Shown here: positions 42,301 through 54,534 of the stretch, one piece after another | How positions within the stretch are numbered: position 1 is the stretch's first letter | Layout: each line of letters starts with the position of its first letter | NCBI RefSeq assembly: GCF_910592395.1 | Contig: NC_088319.1 | Coordinates: 7,814,001 to 7,874,000 of the forward strand | Direction of reading: 5' to 3' | DNA: 60,000 nucleotides | Source: Lineus longissimus | Lineage: Eukaryota > Nemertea > Pilidiophora > Heteronemertea > Lineidae | The notes under the pieces: generated by a model | Seen by the model: the letters and a program-made list of their open reading frames with translations, nothing else | Database searches by the model: none | Told to the model about the DNA's origin: nothing | Position numbers and translations under genes: made by a program

Positions 42301-45300
42301 CCACTATAAAGTGTCGGAAGGATAAAGTGGTTCGGGGGTTCCACTCCATCGCCTCGGGATAGGCGTCTCCGAAGGACTTATTGAGAGTCCAATGGGGGGA
42401 GGGGGGGGCTTAACCTCAATATACTGGCTAAAGCATGTCAAAAGGACGGTGAGGGGTTTGGGAAATCGGTGATCTCCCATGTCAACAAGTTGTGTGAGTT
42501 CCCCAGAGCTTGCACTTTACATATCAATGTGGGTTTAAAGTTTCCTTAATCATCATCTTGCTCAAAATGTGCTCAGATCTGAGCTGTGAACTCGTTACGA
42601 TGTAACACCTGCTAAACCTCTAGTGGTTATTAGACCATATCCACAACTCCGTGGATATGGTCTCTTGTTTTTACTGAGCCGATTGCCAGGACCCGAGGGA
42701 TGTGGTTTTCGGCACGTATCTCCGAAACTGCCGCACGGAATGACCTGAAATTTGGTCAGGTTACGTTTCATAACCTGCTAACGAACAACGTGTACTTTAT
42801 TTTTGCAGCCGTTGCTTACTTTTTTAGTTTTCGGGTGATTTTTGATGAAAATCGCCGGTTCTGAACCGTTCCGATAATAGCACTGCCTCCCGCGTTTTTA
42901 CCGATTAGGCAAGTTGCTCAACGTTGATCTGTCCCCGACCTGAACAGGTGGGAGGATACCCGCTACATGGAAGAGCCAACAGACATTTCATCTACGCATT
43001 CTAGACCGGGTGGACCGGGTGAGTGTGAATTTTTCGTGATTGTAATCGCCCTCAAATTTGTGTTCAAACACTGCATCAGACAAAATTAACTCATCAGAGG
43101 TCAAGAAAAAGATCTTAAGAATATATATTCGCTGTTAGTTTGGGTGGTTATAGGGAGCACGTCCATCTTTTGAGGCTAACTTGTCATCCAAAAGTTTCGA
43201 GATCCCCGCAATGGCGGATAAACATTCATCAAAAGAATTACGAATTCGGGCAAGTTTCATCAAACTGTGCGCCCTAAACACCTAAGAATGTCTCAAAATC
43301 ACCCAGACTCTACACATGAGATATACCTTCACTGAAAATAGTTGCTGAAACCTTGCTTAACGTGTCACGAGTGCTGAAAGCAACAGTTTTGGAGATCGTT
43401 TTTCTGTACATCCTGTAGAAATGTACAGTAAAGCACGTATAGATACACGTGCAGTGTAAATGGACACACGAATGTATACAAACCTTCTGAAAATATTGTC
43501 AGCAAAGGTGATGGGTCTTTGTTCTGAATTATGACAATGAACTTCATAGACTATTAGCAGCTAGTCAGTGTCTGTTTGTCATTCATAATTATTATGAATG
43601 ATAAAACTTCTGGTGAAATCAAAATATTTCCTCGCTCTGTTTTACAGCCTGACAGGGATGATCAACATCTGTTCTGTTCTGCGACCACATCTGTTCAGTC
43701 ACGGATATTGGAGCCTTGACCACGAGGAGCTGATGAGGCAAAGTCGTATAACCTTCTTAACCTCGGACCATCTCATGGTCATTTGACATCGGTGCAGTGT
43801 TGAAATTGCCGTCCGAAGACGAACCAGTATATTCCAGCCGTATTTCGTTCTTTTTCACTGTAATACTTTTACTTTAAAAAGACTGAATAAACAAACCTAC
43901 TGTGGTAGTTAGTTTAAAAAGATATTATTGCATGTTACGTTACTCTTAGTGCTGATCGGTTATACCCCTTGGACTTGGCCGTAACCTTGCATACTGGTTG
44001 TCTCGATGCCGTATGCTATGACCATGTATATATCTACTGGACTGGTTTGTTGCACCATATCGAAGGAATTTGATGTATAGATCAAGACACTTTCCTCACA
44101 TCACAATCTACACCTCAAAAGAATGGTTGTAAAATCCTTGCCATGATTCCCGGTTGCCCCTATGTTGTGACCATGCATCAACTGGCCTGGTATGTCACAA
44201 CCTACACTTCAAAGGAATTCGAAGTCTATATCGCATTTATTTTTTGTCCCCAGGTTGTGACTTTTCATCTCCTAGATGGCCGAGTGGTTTTTCTCACTCA
44301 GCCTCAAAATTCATCAAAGGATAAGAAAGACGTTGAGGTTCAGATTGCATTTACTGGCTGTCTACTGGGTTGTGACAATGCATATGCTGAGTTGTCGCAG
44401 TCAAAGAACCATCGCTGATTCTAGTAATGCATGATGCACCTACTGTCACAACCTTCAGCTGATTATTTGCTTGTGATTTACCTGGTTGTCCTGGTGCTCA
44501 TTTTCAACATGACAAAACACTATCACCAGCGATATGGTCTGCAATTTGCTGTTAGGCGAATTGCCCAATGCTAGTTGTTAATGAAGTTAATGATATTGAT
44601 GAAACAATCTTAGAGAGGCAACTACATGTATTCCTCTTTGTGTTGATCAAAAGTAATATTCTTGCCAAAAAACGTAACTTTCCATTAGGAATATGAAAGT
44701 AATGACATAAACGCAAGGACCATTGGCATTATTAAGGGCAATATTTCCCAGCTGTCGGCTGCCCAGTCCCCTCCTATTCTACAGTGTAGTTTCCATCGCT
44801 GTATTGCACAAAAAAAGGAAACGTTCAAAATCTGACCGAATTATCGCGCTTTTCAGATGTTGACTCCGATTTGACCCGAGTTAGCTCTTCATGGGTCGAT
44901 CCTTTCCATGTTGAACGATACATTAACAAGGCGCTTCCTGGAGCCATGGATCTATCCGGAGACGTTTTGGTGCTGATATAGATTTTTCCGACGTCACCGT
45001 GATAACCCTGCTACTGCGACGATAATGGAAATCACGTTGCGTCCTGATAGCGGGATGACGTGAACTCGGTTCTCGGCGTGTACTCACGTGGCGGGAAAGG
45101 TATTTCGCGCCAGGACTTGCGCGTACTGAAAATAACGAATAACGCGTTTTTCTACAATCTAAGTGCCGAAACAAAATAGGTAAAAGCATCAAACATGTTC
45201 AGAAAAATAGCTTACTGATGCACGAGAAGAAGAACAAACATACTGCAATTAAAAGCCGCCCATTCCTTAAACAGATTCCAGTTTGCTGTGATTGAGTCAA

Positions 45301-45678
45301 TTTTCCCTGTTGGGTGTAACAGAAAACTTTCGTTTTCAACATATCTGTCACACTAATGCCAGTATGCAACACCAATGTTTGTGTAGAGTTCACACTCGTA
45401 GTATCAGATATAAATATATATGTCGGACTACAGTGGTCTATGATTAGCAAGATGTTAACCTGAACCACAATTTTAGGTCGGTCCAATGTGAGTTGTGGAC
45501 TCACCCAGTGCCTTGCTGACACTGTCCGAATCCCAACGCTGATAACCATACCTGCTCGATTTCCTGTTGAGAGCATGATTACTATGTGACTGGTTATCTG
45601 AATTCAGTTGAATTGTCTAAAGGTATTTTTGTTTTTGTTCATTTTGTCAACTATTTTTTGTCAAATTATGATTTGTTG
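42301..45678. other. Long stretch without a recognised gene
   Basis: Includes a perfect 13-bp stem hairpin (42632-42644 / 42651-42663, 6-nt loop), a block at about 42690-42860 that looks like a degraded dispersed repeat (CCTGAAATTTGGTCAGG), three weak direct repeats around GTTGTGACC between 44030 and 44400, and a family B terminal fragment (45512-45541). None of the ORFs here has a domain signature. It may be intron sequence of the TMEM26-like gene to the right, which reads leftward. Confidence 0.4.
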
Positions 45679-46412
45679 CTATATATTTCTTAAATTGTCA
45701 TAAGCGCTACCTACATCATAATGACCGCAAATTTCGCGTACACGTTGATCTACAGGGATTCTCCGGTATTGCCCAGTTTCAATATTCGTTAGGAAAGTTC
45801 CGTTTCGTAACATAGCCAGAATTGAGTGGTCCTGTCTGCATAAGTATCTTAACATGGTCATTTATTCCAAAGGTTTGCTAAAGTAGTTTATAAGTTCTCT
45901 ATTTCTCATTTTGGCATCTCATTGATATGCAAATACCATTTAGCCCATTGTTTCCGCAAGAGAGCGTGCATCTTGTTATTATATTCCTTGTTTCTGCCGC
46001 ATTCAGATTGCTGTGGGGTCAATAATGCCATTGTAGTGATGTACCATATCATAATTTGTAAAGATAGTCTTTTTTCTCTTTGCAGCAATTGTCTTTTCCC
46101 GATTCAAATAGATTGTAATTATTCAGAAAAATGCGTTCTACTAGCCCTTCATCAGAAAAAGGGCACATAGCCAAGCGGAACCATAATTTGAGAATTTCAA
46201 CACTTCGTCTAACCGTTTGCGGTAGCCAACCAATGTTTTACGATTAAAGGGAGTGCGGAGAACTTTCCGAGACCTAGCAATGAGCGTGTGGCTTTAAAAA
46301 GAATTTTGTGGCATTGTTTAGATGTCTTAAACCCCAAAACACGACATGCGTAATCGACAAGAGGTATCACTTTTGCGTAATACAAGCTGCTGAATGAATG
46401 GTAATCGTACAA
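45679..46412 (-). mobile_element. LINE fragment, 3' end of the RT ORF
   Basis: Minus-strand pieces read 'LVDYACRVLGF…CHKILFKATRSLLG' (the part after the RT palm) and then 'ILAMLRNGTFLTNIETGQY…VREICGH' (the conserved C-terminal R-x-G-x-x-x-L-x-x-E-x-G-(R/Q)-Y and C-C region of many LINE ORF2 proteins). Frameshifts separate them. The 5' portion is cut off next to the fold-back element at 46432. Confidence 0.6.
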
Positions 46413-46431
46413 AGTCCCAGGAGACTCATTT

Positions 46432-47088
46432 CGAGATTCGTCAAAACTCTACTTCGAAATTCAAAGCTTGACTTCGAGATTCAAACAAAACTCGACTCGA
46501 GATTCAAAATTCGATTTTGAGATTCAAAAGTCGACTTCGAAATTCAAAACCAAATCAACAAATCAAATCTCTCCTGTATACCATAGGTCCCCCGTTATAA
46601 AAGAACAAGGTAGACATGGATCCACCCACCACAACATTCGTGTTAATGTTTTGGTGACCGTCGCTATCGTCACAGCGGCTCATGTATGCGTAATTTTGTA
46701 AGTATTGTATGTTACCGTTGGTCCCAAGTAGGCATTTAGAGTAAAAAAAGATTTGAATTTGAATTTTCATTGGCGAAAGGAAGGGGGACTTTTCTAGAGG
46801 TAACGTTATAAAAAGCCCCATCCCAGGCACTAGGCTTGGTGCACTGACAACTTGTTAGGGTTACATATAAAATGGACGAACCACAACGGGAGACTTCACA
46901 AAATGATAAGTTAACAAGGCAGCGTTGCACATGATCGACCAGTCAATATTGTGTTGTAAAACGGCTTTTCATTGGTCAATTTCAAATTTTGAATCCTTCA
47001 GTCGAGTTTTTAATTTTGAAGTTAAGCTTTGAATCTCTAAGTCGACTTCTGAATTTAGGTTTTCGAATCTCGAACTGGGTGTTTGTAT
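46432..47088. mobile_element. Fold-back element with TCGA-rich repeated arms
   Basis: The left arm (46432-46556) is made of repeats like TTCGAGATTCAAAA with variants; the right arm (46975-47088) holds the same words inverted (TTTTGAATCTCGAA-like). The middle 400 bp is unique and shows no ORF with a domain. Arms built of short inverted repeats characterise fold-back transposons. Confidence 0.6.
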
Positions 47089-47644
47089 AATTAAATCGAG
47101 ACCTCCAGTGATGAAGTGTTTAGTTCGATTACCTGCCAGAGTTTTAGAGGTCAGTATCGACAGTTCGTCCAAAGTGTGAGTATAATCAAGCGAGTCGTTT
47201 AGGTTCGTCCCACAAATGTCGTTCCAAGACAAGATCTAATAGCTCATTCCCTTGAAGGAGAATGGAAATTGCGTCCTCGGTGCATCATATGAGTTTTATG
47301 GGTATTTATTTTCCAAAAAAATCTATTATGCTGTCGTGACCCAGAGACAGACACTCTCCTTGGCGCACATCGCAGGTGGTTTCGAACATGTTGGTTTTTA
47401 TCCCCTCGCATGCGCTTGTGTTCGTGTACACATAACCAATGGCTTTGAGAAAGTATCCCCGTATCCTTTGGTCATGAAGTTTACCGAAGTCATTTTCTGT
47501 TGATCCCATCGAAAGCCATTAAAAAAACAACGAATGTATTTTTATTTTGACGGCTTTTCTGTTTCGTAGTATGGACGTCAAACTAAAAATGTATATAAAC
47601 CCAGCCCAACACACATCACCAAATTTTCTCTGTGTAGCACTTAC

Positions 47645-47870
47645 CATTTCCATTCGGCTCCCTTTTTTTTCCAGATCGTCATGACTCCCTCTATCATGAG
47701 AACCATCAGTGCCAGAGCCAGACACCAATAGACCGGCCCCTTTACATCTGTTACTCTCCAAATTGCCACAAAGGAATGGATGCCAAATATTAGCCTGGCA
47801 ATGACGGCCTTGATCATAGTAACAATAGTGAGCAGTTGGAACCAACATCTCGGACACGAAGGTATGTCGT
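47645..47870 (-). CDS. TMEM26-like protein, first coding exon
   Basis: On the minus strand an exon between TTTATTTCAG (acceptor) and GTAAGTGC (donor) has an ATG at 47817. It encodes 'MIKAVIARLIFGIHSFVAIW', then 'RVTDVKGPVYWCLALALM', a second hydrophobic segment and a Lys-rich turn ending 'AEWKW'. This order (short N terminus, first membrane helix, RVT-V-K-(x)P-YW, second helix, basic loop) is that of the N terminus of TMEM26, a multipass membrane protein of unclear function. The coding part is 173 bp, so the next exon starts in phase 2. An acceptor before the ATG implies a 5' untranslated exon further right. The next coding exon, to the left, was not found and may be outside the window. This is the best host-gene evidence here. 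Confidence 0.7.
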
Positions 47871-49289
47871 CTGAAATAAAGTAAGATTGTCAAAGTTGTT
47901 ATATTGGGTTATTAAAAAACCGATGTCTCTGAAGTCGTATACTAGGTCGTGAGTCACAAACTGCTTGTAAAAAGTGTTACATGGTCAAAAATGACCTTTT
48001 ATGGATTTTTGGATATATATATAAGCCACCCAAGGCCTATCAGAAAATATACTTCTTTCTCTTTTATCATCACCCATTAACGAGATAATGCCAACAAAGC
48101 GTCAAGAATTAATAGGATAATGCATTACAATGAACAAACGTTTTCTTCATTTTCTCAAAATAGACAGTCGTCAGAAAAAAACATGTAAAATCATTATTCT
48201 TTGCCCAAATTGAGTTCTGTTTGCTTTAAAATGAAGAGGAGACTCTGCTCTATCATATCCAGTCATTAGTTTCCCATGTTCTTCAAAGAAAGTGGTTCAT
48301 GTGCAAGTGGGAACTTTGGTGTTAAAATTCAAGCTGGAGTCCCTTTGGATGCAGTCAACACTGAGTTTTTTCTCACTTCTGGAAATGCCACCAAAACAGT
48401 TTACTCTTTGCTTTGTGGCTTCCATACAGTGTCAACTGGTATTAGACCAGTGAAATAAACTAGATTTGTAAAATAGACTCTTGTATTGTATGAAAATTAT
48501 GTTTTTTGTACTTGCACCTCCACCGCCACCTCCACCGCCGCGTGCTCCACCCCTGGCTTTTTTCTCTCTGACCATCCTACACCTTTGTCTTTATTCTGGG
48601 GCATTTGAAATCAGTCTCATTTGAAAGGCAACAAGATAAGCAAACAAATGACACCTCACTTTCCTGTATGGCTTTTCTACTTCTCAAGAAAATCAGAAAT
48701 GAATGATGAAAAAAAAAGCTGAATGTAACAACTCCAGCTTTTTCTATAGAGCAGTATATGACACACGACCACTAGTATTATGGATTTCGACGCACAAACA
48801 GTGTCCAAAATGTGTACATATCTCATTTATGAACATTGGGTACATAAAAAGGCACTTCCAACAAAACAAAACAAAGAATATCATTTATTTTAATTTGTAT
48901 ACAAATGTAGGCGACTGTGAAGTGATGATTTTGACGGGCACTTCTTTAATTTGACATTACTTAAACACTCATGACAATATAGAAATGACCTAAATTTACA
49001 CACACAAAGGGAGACAAGTCATTATATATGGTAAAATAGGGTAGTTGTAGCCCCGGTCTAATTGTAGCCCCTGACAGTGTTTTTGATTCATATTCCGCTA
49101 ACCATGAAATTATTTAACCAACGCAAGCATGATATGAAATAGGTGACATTTGGGTACCACGATAGTTTTTGATTATGAAACCTGTTATGTAAGAGCTTTG
49201 GCTATAAAAAGTAAACAAATCAGACACATGCACAAAAAAAGTTGGGGTCGAACATTTTGCAGGTACGATTTTTTCACACTTACACAGGT
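47871..49289. other. No clear gene; CCACCG-rich tract
   Basis: A short GC-rich CCACCGCCACCT run lies at about 48515-48555 in otherwise AT-rich sequence. The 60-codon ORF at 48276-48458 is protein-like in composition ('NFGVKIQAGVPLDAVNTEFF') but unrecognised. 5' untranslated exons of the TMEM26-like gene could lie here. Confidence 0.35.
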
Positions 49290-50248
49290 TGTATCAATAA
49301 AAACGGAACATTTGCTATTTTCCCCAATATTTACAACTCTAGGATAGATATGACAAATACATGTAGGTCGTATTATGCGTAGAGATCTTAGCTTCAAATT
49401 GACACCATTTGTGTATGAATAACGTTCCGCATGGCTGGTCAGGCACTGTTTAAACAAAATGGCCCAAAATCCCATTTGTTGCAGGGTGAGGATTACGTTT
49501 GTATTTGGCGCAAGGTCTCTTATTCATTGCATAACATTCTTATATGATGCCCATATGGTAGGACATATGATGTAATGCATATGTGCATGCTCATTTGAAA
49601 AATTGGGCAGCTAATTAAGGCCACAGGAGAGTTCCTTCGTTGTCACTGAATATGTGCGCTTGGGAAGTTTGGCAAGAGTGATAGAAGCCTTCGCCCGTCG
49701 AGTAACCCAACAGATCTGTCCCATCAGGAAATCCATCCACCATCCACTTTCGATAGAAATGATTCGCGCCAAAAACTGACGTTATGGCTCGGACTTTGCG
49801 GCAATGGACTGTTGATCGGGCCCGTGTTCTGTGAACGGAACGTAAACAGCAAACGTTACTTGGCAATGATAAACCTTCAGATCATTCCAGTGCTTAATGC
49901 TCAATTTAGGAGGAATTAGGCAGGTTTTCGTGATCTTTGATGGGCTCAGGATGGTGCCCCTTTTCAATACCTGAATCGACTGACACCAATTTTCCTACCA
50001 TCTGGGCATTACTTGAGAATGTTATGCAGTGAATAACACACAGAGCATCAATTACAAACGTAATGCTCACCCTGCGACAAATGGGGTTTAAAAAGTGCCT
50101 TACCAGCCATGCGGAACGTTATTCAAACATGAATGGTGTCAATTTGAAGCTAAGATCTATACGCATGATATGACCTACATGTATTTGTCATATCTATCCT
50201 AGAGTTGTAAATATTAGGGAAAAGAGCAACTGTTCCTTTTTGATACAC
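49290..50248. mobile_element. ~960-bp element with ~240-bp inverted repeats
   Basis: Ends TGTATCAA…TTGATACA. The arms (49290-49535 and 50010-50248) share long inverted blocks such as GATAGATATGACAAATACAT and AACGTTCCGCATGGCTGGT. The 470-bp interior has a minus-strand ORF (49615-49866) with 'GANHFYRKWMVDGFPDGTDLL', protein-like but not identified with confidence. It is a long-TIR DNA transposon, probably non-autonomous. Confidence 0.65.
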
Positions 50249-50814
50249 CATGTAGAGCATTGATATATTGGAAACTTGGTTCATCTGATCAGTGTTGAGT
50301 GTAGAGAATGTTGTATGCGGCATTTCTTGTCATTATTATTTTAAGTAAAATTTTCAGAGACACTTTTCTGACCATGGTCCCCGCAGGGTATTTGTAGCCC
50401 GTTGGTTCGGGGTATTTCTGGCCCCTATAAATAGCTCGATATATCCTGTCATAAATTATGAAGATGCTAGGTTTTTCATTCTTATATCTGAATTATATTA
50501 TTTGATCAATCTATTTGATTAAGATACAATGTTAACCCTCTATGTACCAACGATACATTCGAGGTTACATATTGGTTTGTCTGGCATTATTTCAAAATAA
50601 AATATTTTCGAAGTTACTGGTCTCTTTATTTAAAGCCACACTTGCATTGACAAGGGAGCAGCATTTCTCATGGTACATTTGTGACGGAGCGGTGTTAGGG
50701 CAATTTATACGGGCCTGGTCACAAATTGAAAAATCATAAGAGAAACGCTGAAATTGTAATTATATATATATGTAATATGAAGAAAACCAAAATGAAACAA
50801 ATATATATAAAAGG
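50249..50814. other. No gene recognised
   Basis: AT-rich. A GTAGCCC-containing block near 50390 resembles one at 49040 (direct orientation). Confidence 0.35.
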
Positions 50815-51387
50815 TGAAGGCATTGAAAACTGGTAAAGCTGGGGGCATTGATGGCCATCCACCTGAGGTCTTTAAATATGCTGAGCTCACTTGGTCTTGT
50901 TTTTTGGCAAGCTTTTTTCAACACCATACTGAAGCAGGGTAAATATCCCAATGCTTGGTGTACCTCCATCCTATGTCCAGTATTTAAAAAAGGTGATAGA
51001 TCTTTAGTGAGTAACTACAGGGGCATATCTTTAACTCCTATCCTTAACAAAGTTTCCACGGATGGGTTACTTGAGCGCATCAAATGGTTTATCAAAGATC
51101 GGAACATATTGGTCGAAGAACAGGCTGGCTTCAGAAGCAACTTTGCCACAGTAGACAACTGTTTTGTACTAAATGCAAAAATCTAGACAACTTTGAGAAA
51201 ACGCAACGGCCGATTATACTGCCTGTTTGTCGATTATTCTAAGACCTTTGGCAAGACCGATAGAGCTATGGTATTCTATAAACTCATCAAATGCCGCTTA
51301 CCCAGATACTTAATTAAGGCACTCATGGTTATAATATATAACAAAGTATCGATGACGGTTCGATCTGCTAAATCTGGTCATATTTAG
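50815..51387 (+). mobile_element. LINE reverse-transcriptase fragment
   Basis: Frames read 'GKAGGIDGHPPEVFKYAEL', 'SILCPVFKKGDRSLVSNYRG' and 'ISLTPILNKV', then 'EEQAGFRSNFATVDN' and, after an in-frame TAG, 'LYCLFVDYSKTFGKTDRAM'. These are RT blocks 1-4 of a Jockey/CR1-like LINE. The YADD block is missing: the fragment ends where the Harbinger element begins. Confidence 0.75.
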
Positions 51388-51458
51388 CGGGCCCAGGGGG
51401 CACCGATATCTCCTTGCTAAGCCACCGCTAGCATTTGTCGTCTGCTCTATCATCCAAG

Positions 51459-53160
51459 ATGGCTGCGCACAGGATGCTGCTCCTTGACTTTCCAGCCCAA
51501 AATCGCAGATTTCAGCGTAATTTCCGCCACAGACCATTGCCGTTGGAGGAATTTAGTGAGATAAAATTGCAGAAAAAGTACAGATTCAATTCTGAAGGCA
51601 TACATTTCATCTGTGACTTGGTGAGGGATGATTTGATGAGGGACACGGACAGAAATCACAGCCTGAATGTGGAAACACAGGCGTTGGTCGCCCTCAAATT
51701 CTTTGCATCCGGATCTTTTCTGGACGATGTTGGTGACATTTTTGGCATAGATAAGGGGACTGTATCGAGAATCATCCATACGGTGGCTGCATCCCTGGTG
51801 GAACAAAAAGACAGGTTCATCAGGTGGCCTGATGCAGGGGAGCGAAGACACATCAGGCAAACATTTATGGAGAAACACAGATTTCCAAACGTCATTGGAT
51901 GTGTGGATGGGACCCACATCAAAATCCAAGCCCCCTATCCACCAAGAGAAGTTGCTGAGGCCATGGCTCACCCAATGCTGTATGAGGCTGCCTTTTTCTG
52001 CAGGAAGCATTTCTACTCCGATAAATGTACAGGGCATTTGCAATCATGAAGGTGAGTAGCATCCTATAGCTACCCCCCCCCCCCTCGAGAGAGAGAGAGA
52101 GAGAGAGAAGAGTTTTCTAAGCCACTGTATTTAGACTGGCCTGTTGTAGTGCTATATTATCATGGATTATCATCATATATGCTGTCGGCAGTGTTTGTTT
52201 CTCTGTAGTGTGTGTAGGCCAGCACACAGTACACTGTAGTGTACTGATCAACTGCGTGGCTGATCAGTGACTGACTGAGTAAATCTTCAGCCAAAAACAC
52301 AACACTCACTGATTTCAAAATAATGACAGGTCAGGTCTGGGTTTAGTATGTAACCTACCCCTCACCAAACTCAATAGGGGTGTACCTAATGAATAAACTG
52401 ATAAACTTCAACTGTAAAAGTGGTACTTCATAAAAAGTTCATAAAGTTGTTTACAGTGCAAAATGATGACATCATCAATTCTGCCAGCATGACCTATATT
52501 TCATATGGGGTGCCTTTATTGAAATAATTTCAAATATGATATACAGAGTGTCACATAGTAACATGCACCCTGTGGCCTTTTTCAATTAATGTTAATTGTG
52601 CTGGATAAATAACATAATTGAAACTTTTTGCTGCTAATCTGACAATATGTTTTCAATCTATCTTTTCAGAAAAGCTCACCAACATAGCAGCGCGCTGGCC
52701 AGGGGCAACCCATGACAGCCATATCTTCAGAGAGAGTGAGATTGCCCAGCACCTAGAGAGGAATCCACATGAAGGCTATCTGCTGGGGGACAGTGGGTAC
52801 CCATGTAAACCATATTTGCTGACACCATATCTCAACCCAGGGACCCCAAGTCAGAGGCGGTACAATAGGGCCCAAATCAGGGGCCGAAATATAATCGAAC
52901 GGACCTTTGGGATTATGAAACGCAGATTCCATGTATTAAAAGGGGGGATACGCATGCAGCCAGACCGGGTGTGTAACATAATAGTTGCTTGTGGGGTACT
53001 TAACAACATTTGTGTAGACAGGCGGTTGCACATACTAGAGGACAGTAGTGATAGTGACAGCAGCAGTAGCAATGACAGTAGTAGTGATGAGGAGGAGGTC
53101 TATCAAGGACATCAGAATGGACGAGCCACTAGGGAATATGTGTCAAACACATTCTTTTGA
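51459..53160 (+). pseudogene. Harbinger transposase 2 (HARBI1-like), two exons
   Basis: Exon 1 (51459-52051) encodes the N-terminal domain and 'FPNVIGCVDGTHIKI' with the first catalytic Asp; a one-base insertion near 52029 throws the last 8-9 codons of exon 1 out of frame. A donor (GTGAGT, 52052) and acceptor (TTTTCAG, ending 52669) bound a 618-bp intron. Exon 2 (52670-53160) continues in phase with 'NIAARWPGATHDSHIF', 'LLGDSGYPCKPYLLTPY' (second Asp) and 'NIIERTFGIMKRRF' (the Glu), then a Ser/Asp-rich tail. All DDE residues are present. The single frameshift could be a sequencing error or a young lesion. It is divergent from the Harbinger copy at 21-22 kb. Confidence 0.8.
52068..52110. repeat. 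Poly-C and (GA)n run in the intron
   Basis: About 14 C residues followed by about 12 GA dinucleotides. Confidence 0.95.
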
Positions 53161-53297
53161 GCAATGGGATATGGATATTATCGCATAAATTGATGGATCA
53201 ACATTTAATTGTATTTACAATTTGCTTAAAACTCTAGTCAATTAATAAAATATTTATCAACCAATTTTAACTAACTCTTTCAATAACAGTTCATTGT

Positions 53298-53712
53298 TCA
53301 TTGTTCACTTGCATGAGTGCTGTCCTTCCCACGAATCTTCTCAAGCTCTGCCAACAAAAGTAATTCCTTGATTTTCGCGTTCTTAAGCTCCTGTACGAGA
53401 AAGGCATGCTGCACCGGGCAATAGCATTTACACCCCATGTCACTTTCAGAGTTTTTGGCATTGCTGGTCTTCTTAGCTGACTTCTTTGATTTCTTCAACT
53501 TCCTAGCTTTGACCCTCTGCCCTCAATGTACGCTGCCATATCCCTTGCTGACATTTCCCCGGCATCATCTTCACGATCTTTCAGCTCAGATTGCTGGAAG
53601 TCGACATGAAACTTGTCAGTTGTCACAGGGGAGAATTGGGCATTTAATTCGGCGCACTTCCTCTCCAGCTCATCTGATTTGTCGCCTACTTCCCACACGG
53701 GAACATAATCTG
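53298..53712 (-). pseudogene. Harbinger 2 partner protein, C-terminal exon
   Basis: On the minus strand, after an acceptor (TTATTTTCAG), the frame reads 'YVPVWEVGDKSDELERKCAE', 'SARDMAAYIEG', then (frame-shifted near 53525) 'KKSKKSAKKTSNAKNSE', a Cys cluster 'GCKCYCPVQHAFLVQEL' and a Leu/Lys helix, with a stop at 53298. Charged tails with a coiled-coil end fit the partner proteins of Harbinger elements. The Myb-like N-terminal exon was not found. Tail-to-tail arrangement with the transposase matches the first Harbinger element. Confidence 0.5.
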
Positions 53713-54534
53713 AAAATAAAAAATAAAGAATTGTGTGAATTTTAAAGCTGATTCATGCATGGTAATTAAGAGGCCACTCATTTGACCCCCCCCCCCCCCT
53801 CCCAGGACATGCCCCCGCAAATAACTGAATGTTATCAGGTCCCCTCCCATGATCCGGAGGGAACCTGATACCATTCATTTGCGATTTCTTTTTTTAAAGA
53901 TTTCTGATACTTGTTTTTTATAAGTAGGCATAGTCTGAAAAAATGGTGAGATCTTCTTTTATCATTTTTTTTACTTTGAAGGCATCCCATATGCATGAAA
54001 TAAAAGCGGATCTCGCCCAGTTGCAACATGGCTGAGGGTGTGCCCAAAACTGGTCGCATAAAAGTGATATTTCTGCTCAAATGGTGTTGGTCATGGATCA
54101 TGACTTAGTGGATATTCTTAGGCAGAGTCAGGTGATCATAGTGATGTTGATACTTGATTGTCGTGATTTTATTGTCTGCTGCAACGGCTCACTTTTGGAT
54201 GCCAGTTGAACCGCCCATGCTTGTGAAAATGGAGGCGGCCATATGCCATGTCTGCCAGGTTATGGCCCTGTGCCAATGTTAATTGGGTCAAAATAGCAGA
54301 CGCTTTCTGTCACTGTACTGTAGCGAAATTCCTCTGTTGATATTTACGTTGTGCACGTGCTTCACGCGCATGGCTCATTTGAATATTTACGTGACCTGTG
54401 ACCTCATCTTTTGGATCTTTGCCATGGTCATAGATTTGCGAAACTTCCGAACAGTGTCAATATTTGCATTTTTACGTACAGAAAACGTAGGTATTTTAAT
54501 AGAAACTTATAGGTTTGTGTCTTTTCACCGGTAA
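53713..54534. other. No gene recognised; poly-C tract
   Basis: A run of 13-14 C residues lies at about 53787-53800. No domain is recognised in the ORFs. Confidence 0.35.

Noticed and set aside
44143-44418. 91-codon ORF
   Set aside because: Lies in weak direct repeats around GTTGTGACC and has no domain signature.
49039-50435. Outer GTAGCCC blocks as ends of a larger element
   Set aside because: They are in direct, not inverted, orientation and too degenerate to define a boundary.
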